A stretch of DNA of 40,816 nt from JAAZFE01 sp034005635 (GCA_034005635.1 JAVEUJ010000002.1:1-40816); one strand, 5' to 3'; shown: positions 1-8,359, counted from the stretch's first letter. Notes: generated by a model not told the origin, from the sequence alone. A program made the numbers and translations.

Positions 1-749
1 CCGTAAAATGCAGCGGCGACGGCCCCGAACAGGAACATCAGTGAATTGCCGAGCAGGAAGGCAATGACGGTGGTGGATACGGCAATGCGCGGCGAGCGCG
101 CAAAGCGCGTGAAGTCAGGCGTCAGGGTTCCGCCTGAAATGAACGAGCCCACGCAGATGCCAATGGCCGCCCCCAGGCCAATGGGGGTGGCCGGTTCTTG
201 CGCCAACCAGGCCGAGACCCCGCCGAAGTCCGCGAACGCTTTGAGGACGGATGCCGACCCGAGTACGGCGATGGCTGGCACGGCGACGATGGACAGGATG
301 GTCAGCGATTTAATACCGTAATAGGCCGTTAGGGTCATCAAGGCCCCTGCTACCCACAACAGCGCCAGGTGCGGCACGTGGGGAAAGAGTTGCCCCACGG
401 GCAGGGCGAACATGGCTACGCCCACACCGAACCAGCCCACCTGAGTTACGCCCAGCAGCAGTGAGGGCAGGGCGGCGCCCTGCTCGCCGAAGGCATCGCG
501 GGCCAGCAAATGGGTGGAACGTCCGGTTTTGGCTGCGATATAGGCCAGCAAGCCGGTATAGGTGCCCAGCAGGACGTTGCCTGTCATTACGGCTAGGAGG
601 AAGGAAGACGCGCGCAGGCCCGTACCCAGTGCGGCACCCGCCCACATGCTGGCGGAGAAGAAGGTGAAGCCCACCATGACAACCAGTATCGCCCAGAACC
701 CCCGACGGGCATGAGGTGCGACGGGGCTGAACTCATATTCGGAATGCAT
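1..749 (-). CDS. codB: Cytosine permease, N-terminal part (cut by window edge)
   Basis: Inner-membrane cytosine permease of the NCS1 (nucleobase:cation symporter-1) family, which imports cytosine for salvage. Reading the minus strand from ATG at 749 gives 249 codons open to the window edge, about 60% of the usual ~420 residues. I recognise CodB-specific stretches: FTFFSASMWAGAALGTGL near residue 28, LPSLLLGVTQVGWFGVGVA near 94, GSFISGGTLTPDFTRF near 202, and FLLGNSLMFLFGA near 233. About seven hydrophobic helices fit the N-terminal half of a 12-helix transporter. The start is at the expected distance from the first helix. No Shine-Dalgarno is visible; a promoter-like pair ends 7 nt before the ATG. 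The gene is divergent from the secreted PLD-like gene. A cytosine deaminase would be a natural partner beyond the edge, but it cannot be seen here. Confidence 0.95.
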   Translation of the reverse strand, partial: MHSEYEFSPVAPHARRGFWAILVVMVGFTFFSASMWAGAALGTGLRASSFLLAVMTGNVLLGTYTGLLAYIAAKTGRSTHLLARDAFGEQGAALPSLLLGVTQVGWFGVGVAMFALPVGQLFPHVPHLALLWVAGALMTLTAYYGIKSLTILSIVAVPAIAVLGSASVLKAFADFGGVSAWLAQEPATPIGLGAAIGICVGSFISGGTLTPDFTRFARSPRIAVSTTVIAFLLGNSLMFLFGAVAAAFY

Positions 750-756
750 GGCCGGC

Positions 757-785
757 AGTGTGCCGCAGGAGAATGAGCCTGACAA
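757..785 (-). promoter_or_regulatory. Putative sigma70-type promoter of codB
   Basis: On the minus strand, TTGTCA (785-780) is followed after 17 nt by CACACT (762-757). Only 7 nt (GCCGGCC) separate this from the codB ATG at 749. With no Shine-Dalgarno, transcription would start at or next to the ATG, giving a leaderless message. The -35 is good and the -10 is weak, so this is a prediction from spacing. Confidence 0.4.
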
Positions 786-843
786 TGCAGAAGGGGGGAA
801 CCTGCTTGACGCGGGGGGCGGCTGGCGGGATGCTGAGTTTGAT

Positions 844-3800
844 ATGAAGACAACGGGGTACACTCTCCAGAATGGAACGCGCGGCTTGCGCGCCCTTTGG
901 GGTATGGCGTGGATGGCGGTGTTCCTGTGGGCGGCGTCAGCGGCAGCCGATGTCATAACCGGCGCAGACTGGCGCGTTACGTTCAATCGTCCCGACCAAA
1001 CCACCACGCTGACCAGCATCGGCACCAACGAGTTTGATATTCGTGATCGGTTCGTGGCCTGCATTGAGGAACTGCAAAGCGGTGACGCCGGTTACTTAGC
1101 GACGTATACCTTGACCGGCAGCTATGCGCAAAATGGCGCGGCGGGGCCGATTTTGGCGGCCGTGTCGAACGCGCTCGCCCGCGGCGCGCGCTTAGGATTT
1201 GTGGCGGGCGGCGATGTGGACTTGACGGAAGAATTTTGGCCGGGATGTTCTTTGAATTCGCTGTCAAAACGTCCGGGCAATGCGCTGGAGGTCGCTCGCG
1301 CACCAGCCCAGGGCATCATGCATAACAAAGTGGGCGTGTTTTTTTATCGCGGTCGTGGCGAGAGCCGCCTGTTGACGGCGTCTTGGAATTTCACGGCGTG
1401 GGCCAGCTCTCGGCAGTGGAACATTTTGACCGAATTTTCTAATCATGATCTGGCGTGTGCCTATTCGAACGAATTGCGGCAGATGCTTAATGGCTATTTC
1501 CATTCGAATCCGGACAAATCGCGGGTGCCGCAAGACAAGGCCTCGTTCGACACGGCCAACACGACCGCAGGGGGGTGGGTGCGGTTTGCCCCGTATCCAT
1601 CAGGCCGGACCGGGGGAGACAATGCCGAGACAGAAATCACTAACCGCATCGCGCAGGCACGCCAGAGCATCTGGTTTGCACTGAACAAGCAGACCCGCGC
1701 GGTGGTGACGGATCAGTTGATTGCCGCCTGCGATCGGGGCGTCGAGGTGCATGGGGTGGTTCCGGTGAGCGACCGCGCGAAAGCCTCCAACGCTAGCTTT
1801 GAGCAATATCAGCGGATGCAGGCGGCAACGAATTACGCGACCACTAACCGCATCCATCTGCATGAAGCCTACTATAAATGTACTAGTGCGACTGATTTTG
1901 ACACTGGGCTTTCTGACCTGGTTCATTGCAAATATATGGTGATCGATCCGTTTGGGCCAGAGCCGTGGGTGATTCACGGATCAGCCAATTGGACATGGAC
2001 CGCACTAGTGACGGCCAACACCCCGACTTCCAACGATGAAAACCTCCTGTTCATCCCTGATGGTGGAGTCGCTCGCGCGTTTCTGGCGCAATTCGCCGTG
2101 ATGACCGGCGTGGAGGCCATAGAGCCGCCACCGTCGGACGGCGTGCGCCTAGCTCTGGCAGCGGTGGCCGGGACGCAGCAGTTGCAGTTTACGATACCGG
2201 CTGGCCTGGACGGCATGTTGGTCGGCAGTGCCGATCTGCAGCCTTGGGCGCCAGTCTGGTCGAATCCGGTGGCGGGGGGCGTTACCAACTTTATTCTGCC
2301 CCGCGCGGTGCCGCGGCTGTTCTTCCGGATAGAGAAGGCGGCGCCGTCCGGCGCAGCGAAAGTGCATCTGAAGGCACCAGCGCTGCAGCAGAGTCGGTTG
2401 AGTGGGGCCGACATCTGGCCGCAGCCCTTGACGAATGGGGGCGCGTTGGCGGTAACGGTAGCACCCGAAATTCTGACGGCGATTGGTGAGGGCGGAGTGG
2501 AATACACGGTGACGGCGACGGTGGAAAATTCCACCGAGTTTGAAATCAGCCACGCCGCGTGGACGGTGGTCCCCACCGCCGGTACCACCAATGCTTATGC
2601 CGGCCTTCAGGCCGAGGACGGTCAGAGCCTGGTGTTGATCCCGGCGCCGGAAGATGGCGGGGGGGTGTTCGATGTGACCTATCTCGTGGTGGTCGGCGAG
2701 GGAGCGGAGGCGGTGAGCAACTCTGCGACCTGCCGTCTGACGGTGCTGAATCCGCGCCGGGTCGATTTTGAAACGCTTGGTCCGTTTTCCGGCTATCCAA
2801 CCAATTACGTGGTGGACGACGTCACGGGTCAGACCAACTACGTGGGCATAACGACGAATCTGAACGGGATGGATTGGAAATTCTTCAATGTGCGCCGTTC
2901 TTCGGCCAATCGCATCGGCACCTATTCCGCGCAGTTGCGGCACTACTCGTCCAACCTCCCAGGGCTGCTGGAAAGCGAGGGTTGGTTTGACGGCATTGGC
3001 TCGATTTCCGTACACATGGTGCTGTTCAATACGACTGGATTTTTGACGTTTGTGGTGGAGACGCAAGCCGCGGAATCCGGGGAATGGGTGGCGGCCGGGG
3101 AACCGTGTCGAGTCGAGGTCGGCGGCGATATCAGCAATCAGGTCCATACGGTGGATGTGAACCGTTCGGGTCTTTTGAAGGTGCGTCTGCGCACAACCGG
3201 CGGCTATAACAAGAGCATCAATATCGACAACTTGATGATTCGTCCCTATGGCGATTTGGTGCCCTATCTGGAGGTGGCAGGGGCGCCCGTGGCAGCGGTT
3301 GGGCAGGAATACGAGTTGGCCTTCCGCGTGGTCAACGGGGACGGCGCGCCGCGCATCTGGACGGATTATGGCGTGGCGTTGCTGGAGGGAGCCGGCGAAG
3401 TCCCGGTCTTCGAGGAAGTGGACGGCAACCTGTGCCTAGCGTTTACCCCCACCGCCGCTGATCTCGGTAAGGCCTTCATGGCGACGGGGACGGTATCGAT
3501 CTATGGCAGACAGTATACCTATTCCACCAACTGGACCTTTACGGTTGCCGCCGCACCGGAATTTGAATTGCGCAACGCCAGCCCGCAGGGGCGAACCATT
3601 CTCTACACCAACGAGATACTCGATGTCTGGTCGACCAACGTGGTCGTGGGGGGCGTGGTCTGCACCAACAACGCGCAATATACCGCGTCCTGGACGGTGT
3701 ATCCGCCGTTTGCTACCAACACGGTGAGCCAATACAACCGCTATCGCGTCGGTGGTGGCCTGATGGCGGCGGATGTGGGCAACCACGATGTGAGCCTGAG

Positions 3801-4851
3801 CCTGACGGACAAGTCCAACGGCCTGACCACGACGCACAGCCTCCATTTTCTTGTTTTAGACCGCGAGCCCAAAGATCCGCGCTATGTGGACTTCGAAGAA
3901 TTTGGTGACGCTGATTATGATTCGCGCACGGTGAACTTGTCGGGCAGAGATTGGAACATGGCGGGCGTTTGCGCTGGGTGGAGCCCTGAGGATGTCGGCG
4001 TTGGCACGACCGCCGCGCGGTTGCAATGTCCGGCGGAAGGGGTGGCATTTCTGGAGAGCCAGGCTGCTTTCGATGGAATCGGCTACATCGAGTTTGCCTG
4101 TGCCGGCCATGCCGGGAGCGCGGGCGGCGCGGTGCAGATGTGGATTCAGTTGGATGGAACTTCTGAGTTTGTTCCGCTCGGCAATCCGGTCGTGCCGACC
4201 CGCGATCTGACTTGGTATCGGACGTATGCGGGAGTAACAACGCTGGCCAGAGTTCGGTTGGAGGTATCCGGGGCGCCCGGACAATTGGTCAATGTGGATG
4301 AGTTGAAAATCGGCGAGTACCGCCCTGAAGAACGGATTGTGGTGGTGGGCGCGCTGGAGATCCCGGCGGGCAGTGGGTTTGAGCTGCAGTTTGTGGCAAC
4401 CAATCTGGTGACGGGAGTAACCACTGCGGGGATCTCCGTGTTACGCGATGGCTGGGATGTGACGCAGTATGATGGCGAGACGCCGCACTATTTCTATCGC
4501 ACAGCGGAGGAAACTGACGGGAAGAGCGGGAGCCTTTTCATTCGGATACTGCTCTCCAGTGGCTATGAACTCGCTACCAACGTGGAGTGGAGGGTGTTGG
4601 CCGCTGATCGCCCGCACATCGAGGGCTTTCAACTCGACCGCCTGACAGTTTGGAGTTTGGCGGGCTGGAGCAACATTGTGTTCGCCGTAACCAATCTTGG
4701 CGGTGTCCCCCACGAGGCGGATTGGGTGTGGGCCTTGACCAATGTCCCTGCCGCCGATGGCTCAGAGGATATTGTCCTGCCCGGGCCCGATGAGCCGCCC
4801 GCCTCCGAGCATGATGCGCTTTTCTATGGCATCAAAACCCTTGGGGAGTGA
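844..4851 (+). CDS. Large secreted protein with phospholipase-D-like domain and duplicated C-terminal modules
   Basis: This is a predicted exported 1335-residue protein of unknown substrate. A signal peptide (basic start, then hydrophobic MAWMAVFLWAASAAA ending near residue 36) supports secretion. Residues ~40-420 form a PLD-superfamily domain. The second motif, H361-x-K363-x4-D368, is intact and followed by GSANWTW. The first, H160-x-K162, lacks the aspartate (Phe at 167). PLD-type enzymes cut phosphodiesters in nucleic acids or phospholipids, and which applies here is not evident. The rest is Asn/Thr-rich beta-sandwich-like sequence. It includes two related modules starting at VDFETLGPF (~640-802) and VDFEEFGDA (~1015-1160), each with a buried FDGIG motif and ending in NVDEL/NIDNL. 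No sorting signal or C-terminal helix is seen. The frame is open upstream to ATG 748, but the signal peptide favours 844; ATG 904 is an alternative. The gene overlaps no other coding region. Confidence 0.85.
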   Translation: MKTTGYTLQNGTRGLRALWGMAWMAVFLWAASAAADVITGADWRVTFNRPDQTTTLTSIGTNEFDIRDRFVACIEELQSGDAGYLATYTLTGSYAQNGAAGPILAAVSNALARGARLGFVAGGDVDLTEEFWPGCSLNSLSKRPGNALEVARAPAQGIMHNKVGVFFYRGRGESRLLTASWNFTAWASSRQWNILTEFSNHDLACAYSNELRQMLNGYFHSNPDKSRVPQDKASFDTANTTAGGWVRFAPYPSGRTGGDNAETEITNRIAQARQSIWFALNKQTRAVVTDQLIAACDRGVEVHGVVPVSDRAKASNASFEQYQRMQAATNYATTNRIHLHEAYYKCTSATDFDTGLSDLVHCKYMVIDPFGPEPWVIHGSANWTWTALVTANTPTSNDENLLFIPDGGVARAFLAQFAVMTGVEAIEPPPSDGVRLALAAVAGTQQLQFTIPAGLDGMLVGSADLQPWAPVWSNPVAGGVTNFILPRAVPRLFFRIEKAAPSGAAKVHLKAPALQQSRLSGADIWPQPLTNGGALAVTVAPEILTAIGEGGVEYTVTATVENSTEFEISHAAWTVVPTAGTTNAYAGLQAEDGQSLVLIPAPEDGGGVFDVTYLVVVGEGAEAVSNSATCRLTVLNPRRVDFETLGPFSGYPTNYVVDDVTGQTNYVGITTNLNGMDWKFFNVRRSSANRIGTYSAQLRHYSSNLPGLLESEGWFDGIGSISVHMVLFNTTGFLTFVVETQAAESGEWVAAGEPCRVEVGGDISNQVHTVDVNRSGLLKVRLRTTGGYNKSINIDNLMIRPYGDLVPYLEVAGAPVAAVGQEYELAFRVVNGDGAPRIWTDYGVALLEGAGEVPVFEEVDGNLCLAFTPTAADLGKAFMATGTVSIYGRQYTYSTNWTFTVAAAPEFELRNASPQGRTILYTNEILDVWSTNVVVGGVVCTNNAQYTASWTVYPPFATNTVSQYNRYRVGGGLMAADVGNHDVSLSLTDKSNGLTTTHSLHFLVLDREPKDPRYVDFEEFGDADYDSRTVNLSGRDWNMAGVCAGWSPEDVGVGTTAARLQCPAEGVAFLESQAAFDGIGYIEFACAGHAGSAGGAVQMWIQLDGTSEFVPLGNPVVPTRDLTWYRTYAGVTTLARVRLEVSGAPGQLVNVDELKIGEYRPEERIVVVGALEIPAGSGFELQFVATNLVTGVTTAGISVLRDGWDVTQYDGETPHYFYRTAEETDGKSGSLFIRILLSSGYELATNVEWRVLAADRPHIEGFQLDRLTVWSLAGWSNIVFAVTNLGGVPHEADWVWALTNVPAADGSEDIVLPGPDEPPASEHDALFYGIKTLGE

Positions 4852-4872
4852 GGGGTGAGGGGGGGGGGAAGA

Positions 4873-4907
4873 GAGACTAGAGACTGGAGACTTGAGACTG
4901 GAGACGG
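4873..4907. repeat. Five tandem copies of the 7-mer GAGACTN
   Basis: Five consecutive heptamers read GAGACTA, GAGACTG, GAGACTT, GAGACTG and GAGACGG, directly after the G-run that follows the stop codon of the PLD-like gene. It is a simple-sequence tandem repeat; no function is evident. Confidence 0.9.
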
Positions 4908-4994
4908 GGAGAAACTACGAAAATCGCGAAAGGGAAAGAGGGGGAGTTTCACTACGAATTAAACGAATGGCACGAATGGTAGGAAGGGGCTCCC

Positions 4995-5080
4995 CGTAGC
5001 GTGGACCTCTGGTCCGCGCCGGGCAGAAGAAGCCGCGCAACGGAACTGGAAGAGGCGCGGACCGGGAGGTCCACGCTACG
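4995..5080. repeat. Long inverted repeat (26-bp arms, 33-nt spacer)
   Basis: The left arm (4995-5020) and right arm (5054-5080) are near-perfect reverse complements. Both contain GTAGCGTGGACCTC and GGTCCGCGCC, differing only around a CTGG/CCCGG position. As RNA this would be a very stable hairpin, possibly ending transcripts of the upstream gene, although no U-tract follows. The high symmetry also suits a REP/MITE-like dispersed element. The shared word TAGCGTGGA also occurs in the adjacent palindromes. Confidence 0.85.
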
Positions 5081-5088
5081 AGAGCCGA

Positions 5089-5163
5089 GTTTTCCATAGC
5101 GTGGAAGAAAATCTTCCATAGCGTGGAAGAATCGCGAAATAGTTTTCCATAGCGTGGAAAACT
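5089..5163 (+). repeat. Array of three TTCCA-N5-TGGAA palindromes (copy 1)
   Basis: Cores lie at 5092-5106, 5114-5128 and 5145-5159, all reading TTCCATAGCGTGGAA. Centre spacings are 22 and 31 bp, close to two and three helical turns. The third copy extends to perfect 9-bp arms (AGTTTTCCA/TGGAAAACT). The same architecture recurs inverted at 10981-11048. It could bind a dimeric protein on one DNA face or be a transposon-like end; no protein partner is visible. Confidence 0.85.
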
Positions 5164-5267
5164 CTATGCCAGGGGATTTCTGGAGGGACAGCCTGTCCAC
5201 TGTGGCGGAGCCTCTGTGCTGTCCGGGATTGTCACGTCGCATTCTTCGGGCCGTTGGCTGATCGGGG

Positions 5268-7358
5268 TCAGGAAAAAACGGGGGCCGAGTCGCGAGTCCA
5301 GCGTACGGTGAGGGGGGGGGCGTTAGGGTGGGTGAATTCCAGCGCATACTCACCCTCGGGGGCGGCCAGTTTTTTTGAGAAGGTTGCGCCGTTGAGGGTG
5401 GCGAGGAGGGATTGCAGGGCATGGAAGGCGGGGCGGGGGCGCCAGGCGACGGGATCGGTGTCGTCCACGAGTCCAAAGCCACGCGCAGCAAGCCGCCACC
5501 AGTAGACGCGGGAAATATGTCCGGAGGCAAGGGTCAAGAGCAGATAGCGGGTCATGAAGGCGGCGTAGGTTTCTTCGTCAACGGAAGGATCATTTTTACG
5601 GGGATCGAGCGTTTCGTAGGGGGAGGTCACCGGGGACCACGGGCCGGTGCCGAGCAGGGGCCAGTTGACTTCGGTGATAATGGGCTTGTCGGAGGTGAAG
5701 CGGTGGGTGCGGGCGAAGGCCCGCAGCAGAGCGCACTTGGCGACGGTGTCATAGCGGCCCTGACGATTTTCCGGAGCCCCGCGGCGGTCCACATAGAGAT
5801 GATGGGAGAGGGCATGGAACGGAATGTCCGGTGGCAGGAGGTCGAGCAGCGCCGCGAGGGCATGGGGTTCAAAATCAATACAGGCCGGGCCGGTGATCCG
5901 AGCTTTGGGGTGCTGGATCAGGCAGGAACGGACCGGATCGAGCAGGCGGGCATAGTCTCGGTAGTCCCAGACGCCCCACTTGGAGCGATTGATGGCATGA
6001 CCAATTTCAAAGAAATCGGCGAAGGTATGGGCGCGATCAAAAGCGAGCGTCACCATCTGCCGCCAGCCTTTGGGTTCGCGGAGCGCGCGGCGATCCTGGA
6101 CGAGAGCCAGCGCGACGGCATGGCCGCGATTGTGCAGGTTCAGGGCCTGGTCGAGCGTCCAGTGCCAGGCGTCGGGATTTTGATGATGATAGAGGCGCAG
6201 GAGCAGCGGGAGGTGCTGCGGGCCTTGGAGCTGGTCGAGGAGGGCAAGTTGGCGGCTCCAGGTGGCGGGTTCGGCATCGAGGCTCAGGCCAATGGCCCCA
6301 TCGAAGGGCACGGGGGTTTGGAAGCTTTGGGCGAGCAGCTTGCGCTCGTGACGGTGAATGGCCAATCCCTTGCGGACCAGTCCGCTCAAGGCAGCGGTGA
6401 CATTCGCGACGGGTTGGAGTCGGCGGCGGTCGCGGGCGGTATAGGCGGGGATGGCCTGGGCGGAGCGGTCGTCCCAAATCCAAATATCGCGCCCGCGCAG
6501 GGGAGAGGGGGCATCGGCTTGCGCGCGGCGGATGCGGGCTTCGCGCAGGGGATGGCGGATCGGCCGCAGGGCGGTATGCCGGGCAAAGGCGGCGCGAGCG
6601 CGTTGTTCGGCAGCGGAGAATTCGGGTGGCGGGGAATAGCCGTTATGGTACATGGCGTGGAAGACGCGGCGGAAATCGGAGGGTAAATCAAGGCGGGCGA
6701 GGTCCGCCCCGCGTAGTGCGGGGGAGGGGTCGGGCGTGTGGCGGGCGCGGTTGAGGTCGAGAAAGAAAACCTTCCAGGGGGCGGTGGGTTGGTCAGAGTC
6801 ACGCTGGAGCCCAATATTTTGATTGCCGAGATCGTAGTGCAGATAGCCGGCATCGTGCAGGGCGCGAATGGCCGTGGCGACGCTGTGCAGCAGGTCCATC
6901 AGGGGGGCGCAGCGCGGGGCGTCGGAGTAAATACGCTCGAGTTCGTCACGAAAACTGGTCAGGTGGGGGACGTAGACGGATACAAGGCGGCTGTCGCGCA
7001 GGCGCGGACCTTCCCAGCGCTCCACGACCGCGATGGGCGCGGGGGTGCCGACACCGGCATCGCGCAGGGCAATCGCGGTAGAGAATGCGCGTTCGGCTTT
7101 GGAGCCGTTGCGCAGCGCGAGGCGGTCGCGCCAGGCGGCTTGCGCGCCGTAGGATTTTACGACCGCATCGATGGTGGCGTCGCCGCAGGGCAGCAGCAGG
7201 CGGTCGACCCGGTGGCGTCCTGGGCGGACCAAAGGATTGGCATCCTTTTCCACCAGAAACGGGAGACGCGCCAGGGTTTCAATAAATTCTGGCCGGTCCC
7301 GGCCCGGAGCAATCTGGATGCGCCACGGGCCGCGTGGCTGCCAAGAAAAATCAGTCAT
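5268..7358 (-). CDS. Fusion of Kdo/WaaP-type lipopolysaccharide kinase and TIM-barrel glycosidase-like domain
   Basis: 696 residues. The N-terminal ~270 residues resemble small eukaryote-like kinases that phosphorylate LPS inner-core sugars (WaaP/InaA/Kdo kinase group): VVKSYG with a candidate ATP lysine at 68, HYDLGNQN with catalytic D176 and N181, and FLDLNR with metal-binding D201. The C-terminal ~400 residues look like a glycoside-hydrolase-type TIM barrel (GH39-like): a beta-strand/helix pattern, FEIGHAINRSKWG, a HALSHHLYVDRRG strand, and ITEVNWPLLG with a candidate nucleophile near E563. At the spot where a retaining enzyme has its acid/base Asn-Glu-Pro, this protein reads His-Ala-Ile, so sugar binding rather than cleavage is possible. 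The start at ATG 7358 overlaps the end of the upstream glycosyltransferase by 8 nt, implying coupling. That context supports a role in LPS core assembly. No signal peptide is seen. The exact substrate is unknown. Confidence 0.8.
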   Translation of the reverse strand: MTDFSWQPRGPWRIQIAPGRDRPEFIETLARLPFLVEKDANPLVRPGRHRVDRLLLPCGDATIDAVVKSYGAQAAWRDRLALRNGSKAERAFSTAIALRDAGVGTPAPIAVVERWEGPRLRDSRLVSVYVPHLTSFRDELERIYSDAPRCAPLMDLLHSVATAIRALHDAGYLHYDLGNQNIGLQRDSDQPTAPWKVFFLDLNRARHTPDPSPALRGADLARLDLPSDFRRVFHAMYHNGYSPPPEFSAAEQRARAAFARHTALRPIRHPLREARIRRAQADAPSPLRGRDIWIWDDRSAQAIPAYTARDRRRLQPVANVTAALSGLVRKGLAIHRHERKLLAQSFQTPVPFDGAIGLSLDAEPATWSRQLALLDQLQGPQHLPLLLRLYHHQNPDAWHWTLDQALNLHNRGHAVALALVQDRRALREPKGWRQMVTLAFDRAHTFADFFEIGHAINRSKWGVWDYRDYARLLDPVRSCLIQHPKARITGPACIDFEPHALAALLDLLPPDIPFHALSHHLYVDRRGAPENRQGRYDTVAKCALLRAFARTHRFTSDKPIITEVNWPLLGTGPWSPVTSPYETLDPRKNDPSVDEETYAAFMTRYLLLTLASGHISRVYWWRLAARGFGLVDDTDPVAWRPRPAFHALQSLLATLNGATFSKKLAAPEGEYALEFTHPNAPPLTVRWTRDSAPVFS

Positions 7359-8142
7359 GAGGAAGCGAATTGGGCTGGCGGTGCTGGATACCGGTTTCCA
7401 GCAGTTTGGCGTATTTGATAAAGACCCCAAAGGCAGAGAGCACGGCAATGATGAAGCCTTGGCGGCCATCGAGAAATCCGGTTTTCAAGAAGTAGGACTT
7501 GAAAAAGCGGAAGGGAGGGCGGAAGAGTAAATCGCGCCAGCGGAACACATCGCCGCGGTTGAATTTTTCATTAGCGGAGATGGATGAGAAGCGATTGATG
7601 GTATGGATGTGGTCGGCAAGATTGTCATAGGTGAAGTGATAAAGGGGTGAGCGGAGGGTCTTGACGGCACCATCGACGACGACGCGGTCGTGGGGCTCCT
7701 GGCCCTCGCTGTGGCCGCGGTCTTTAAGGAACAAGCGCAGTTTGGTATCGGGATACCACTCGCCGTGGCGAATCCATTTGCCGAGATAATGGACCATGCG
7801 CGGGAAGCAGTAGCCGACGATATCGCGGGGGCCGCGTTCGAATTCAGCCTCAATTTCATTGCGGAGGGAATTAGAGACCACCTCATCGGCATCCACGAAC
7901 AGGATCCAGGGATAGCGGGCGAGGGTGCGGATATAGTTTTTCTGGGCAATGTAGCCTTCCCACGGGTGCTGGTAGACGTGGGGGGTGTACTGCTTGGAAA
8001 TTTCGAAGGTCTTGTCCTTGCTGAAGGAGTCGACAACGATGATTTCATCGCACCAGGTGAGGCTGGCGAGGCAGGCGGCAATTTTGTCTTCTTCGTTGCC
8101 GGCGGTGACGCAGGCGGAAATTTTAAATTGGTCGGGACGCAT
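7351..8142 (-). CDS. WaaE/KdtX-type glycosyltransferase family 2
   Basis: 263 residues from ATG 8142. It is a cytoplasmic/peripheral GT-A glycosyltransferase that adds a hexose to the LPS inner core in known WaaE-like proteins. Seen directly are the N-terminal ISACVTAGNEEDKI, WCDEIIVVDSFSKDKT, and the metal-binding D-A-D at ~84-86 in WILFVDADEVVS, followed by the WIRHGEWYPDTKLRLF segment typical of this subgroup. A hydrophobic/basic C-terminus may touch the membrane. The frame is open to 8220, but the family begins just before KISACV. ATG 8154 is an alternative start, placed directly after an inverted repeat. Its 3' end overlaps the LPS-kinase fusion gene, so the two are probably one transcript. 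Confidence 0.88.
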   Translation of the reverse strand: MRPDQFKISACVTAGNEEDKIAACLASLTWCDEIIVVDSFSKDKTFEISKQYTPHVYQHPWEGYIAQKNYIRTLARYPWILFVDADEVVSNSLRNEIEAEFERGPRDIVGYCFPRMVHYLGKWIRHGEWYPDTKLRLFLKDRGHSEGQEPHDRVVVDGAVKTLRSPLYHFTYDNLADHIHTINRFSSISANEKFNRGDVFRWRDLLFRPPFRFFKSYFLKTGFLDGRQGFIIAVLSAFGVFIKYAKLLETGIQHRQPNSLPHD

Positions 8143-8154
8143 GATGCACAGCAT

Positions 8155-8175
8155 CCTGCCGCAGTACGCGGCAGG
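8155..8175. promoter_or_regulatory. Perfect 8-bp inverted repeat at the glycosyltransferase start
   Basis: CCTGCCGC-AGTAC-GCGGCAGG lies immediately before ATG 8154 and 12 nt before ATG 8142 of the WaaE-like gene. It could be an operator or an mRNA hairpin that hides the start. No other copy was noticed in the window. Confidence 0.4.
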
Positions 8176-8359
8176 AAACCAGCCTAAAAGCGCGCGGGGG
8201 GGCACAACAAACATCTTCACGGTTCCACCCGGCGCCTGTTTTGCAGAGGTGTCCTGACTCTTTGAGGTCCAAACTGCGACCGGGCTGTTTCAGAAATGAT
8301 GTGACGTTGCCCTTTGGTCCGCGAGCAGGGATCGAGCCAATTCGACCCCTACAAAGCAG

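Larger units (their letters stand above)
4852..5267. other. Gene-free interval packed with short repeats
   Basis: These 416 bp lie between the convergent PLD-like and LPS-kinase genes. I see no credible coding frame. The interval holds a run of ten G (~4859-4868), five tandem 7-mers, an AT-rich stretch repeating ACGAATGG (~4955-4980), a long inverted repeat, and three TTCCA-N5-TGGAA palindromes. From about 5164 to 5267 nothing is recognisable. No clear terminator with a T-tract serves either neighbouring gene. Confidence 0.7.

Noticed and set aside
748..843. Upstream extension of the PLD-like gene to ATG 748
   Set aside because: The extra 32 residues precede a good signal peptide and overlap the codB start and promoter; ATG 844 is preferred.
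2149..3147. 332-codon open frame on the minus strand
   Set aside because: Antisense to the PLD-like gene, Arg/His-rich, no motif.
5089..5163. CRISPR array
   Set aside because: Repeats are 15-bp palindromes with irregular 7- and 16-nt gaps, only three units and no cas genes.
5412..6686. 424-codon open frame on the plus strand
   Set aside because: Antisense to the LPS-kinase fusion, low-complexity Gly/Ala/Glu-rich, no recognisable motifs; GC-rich DNA often opens the opposite frame.
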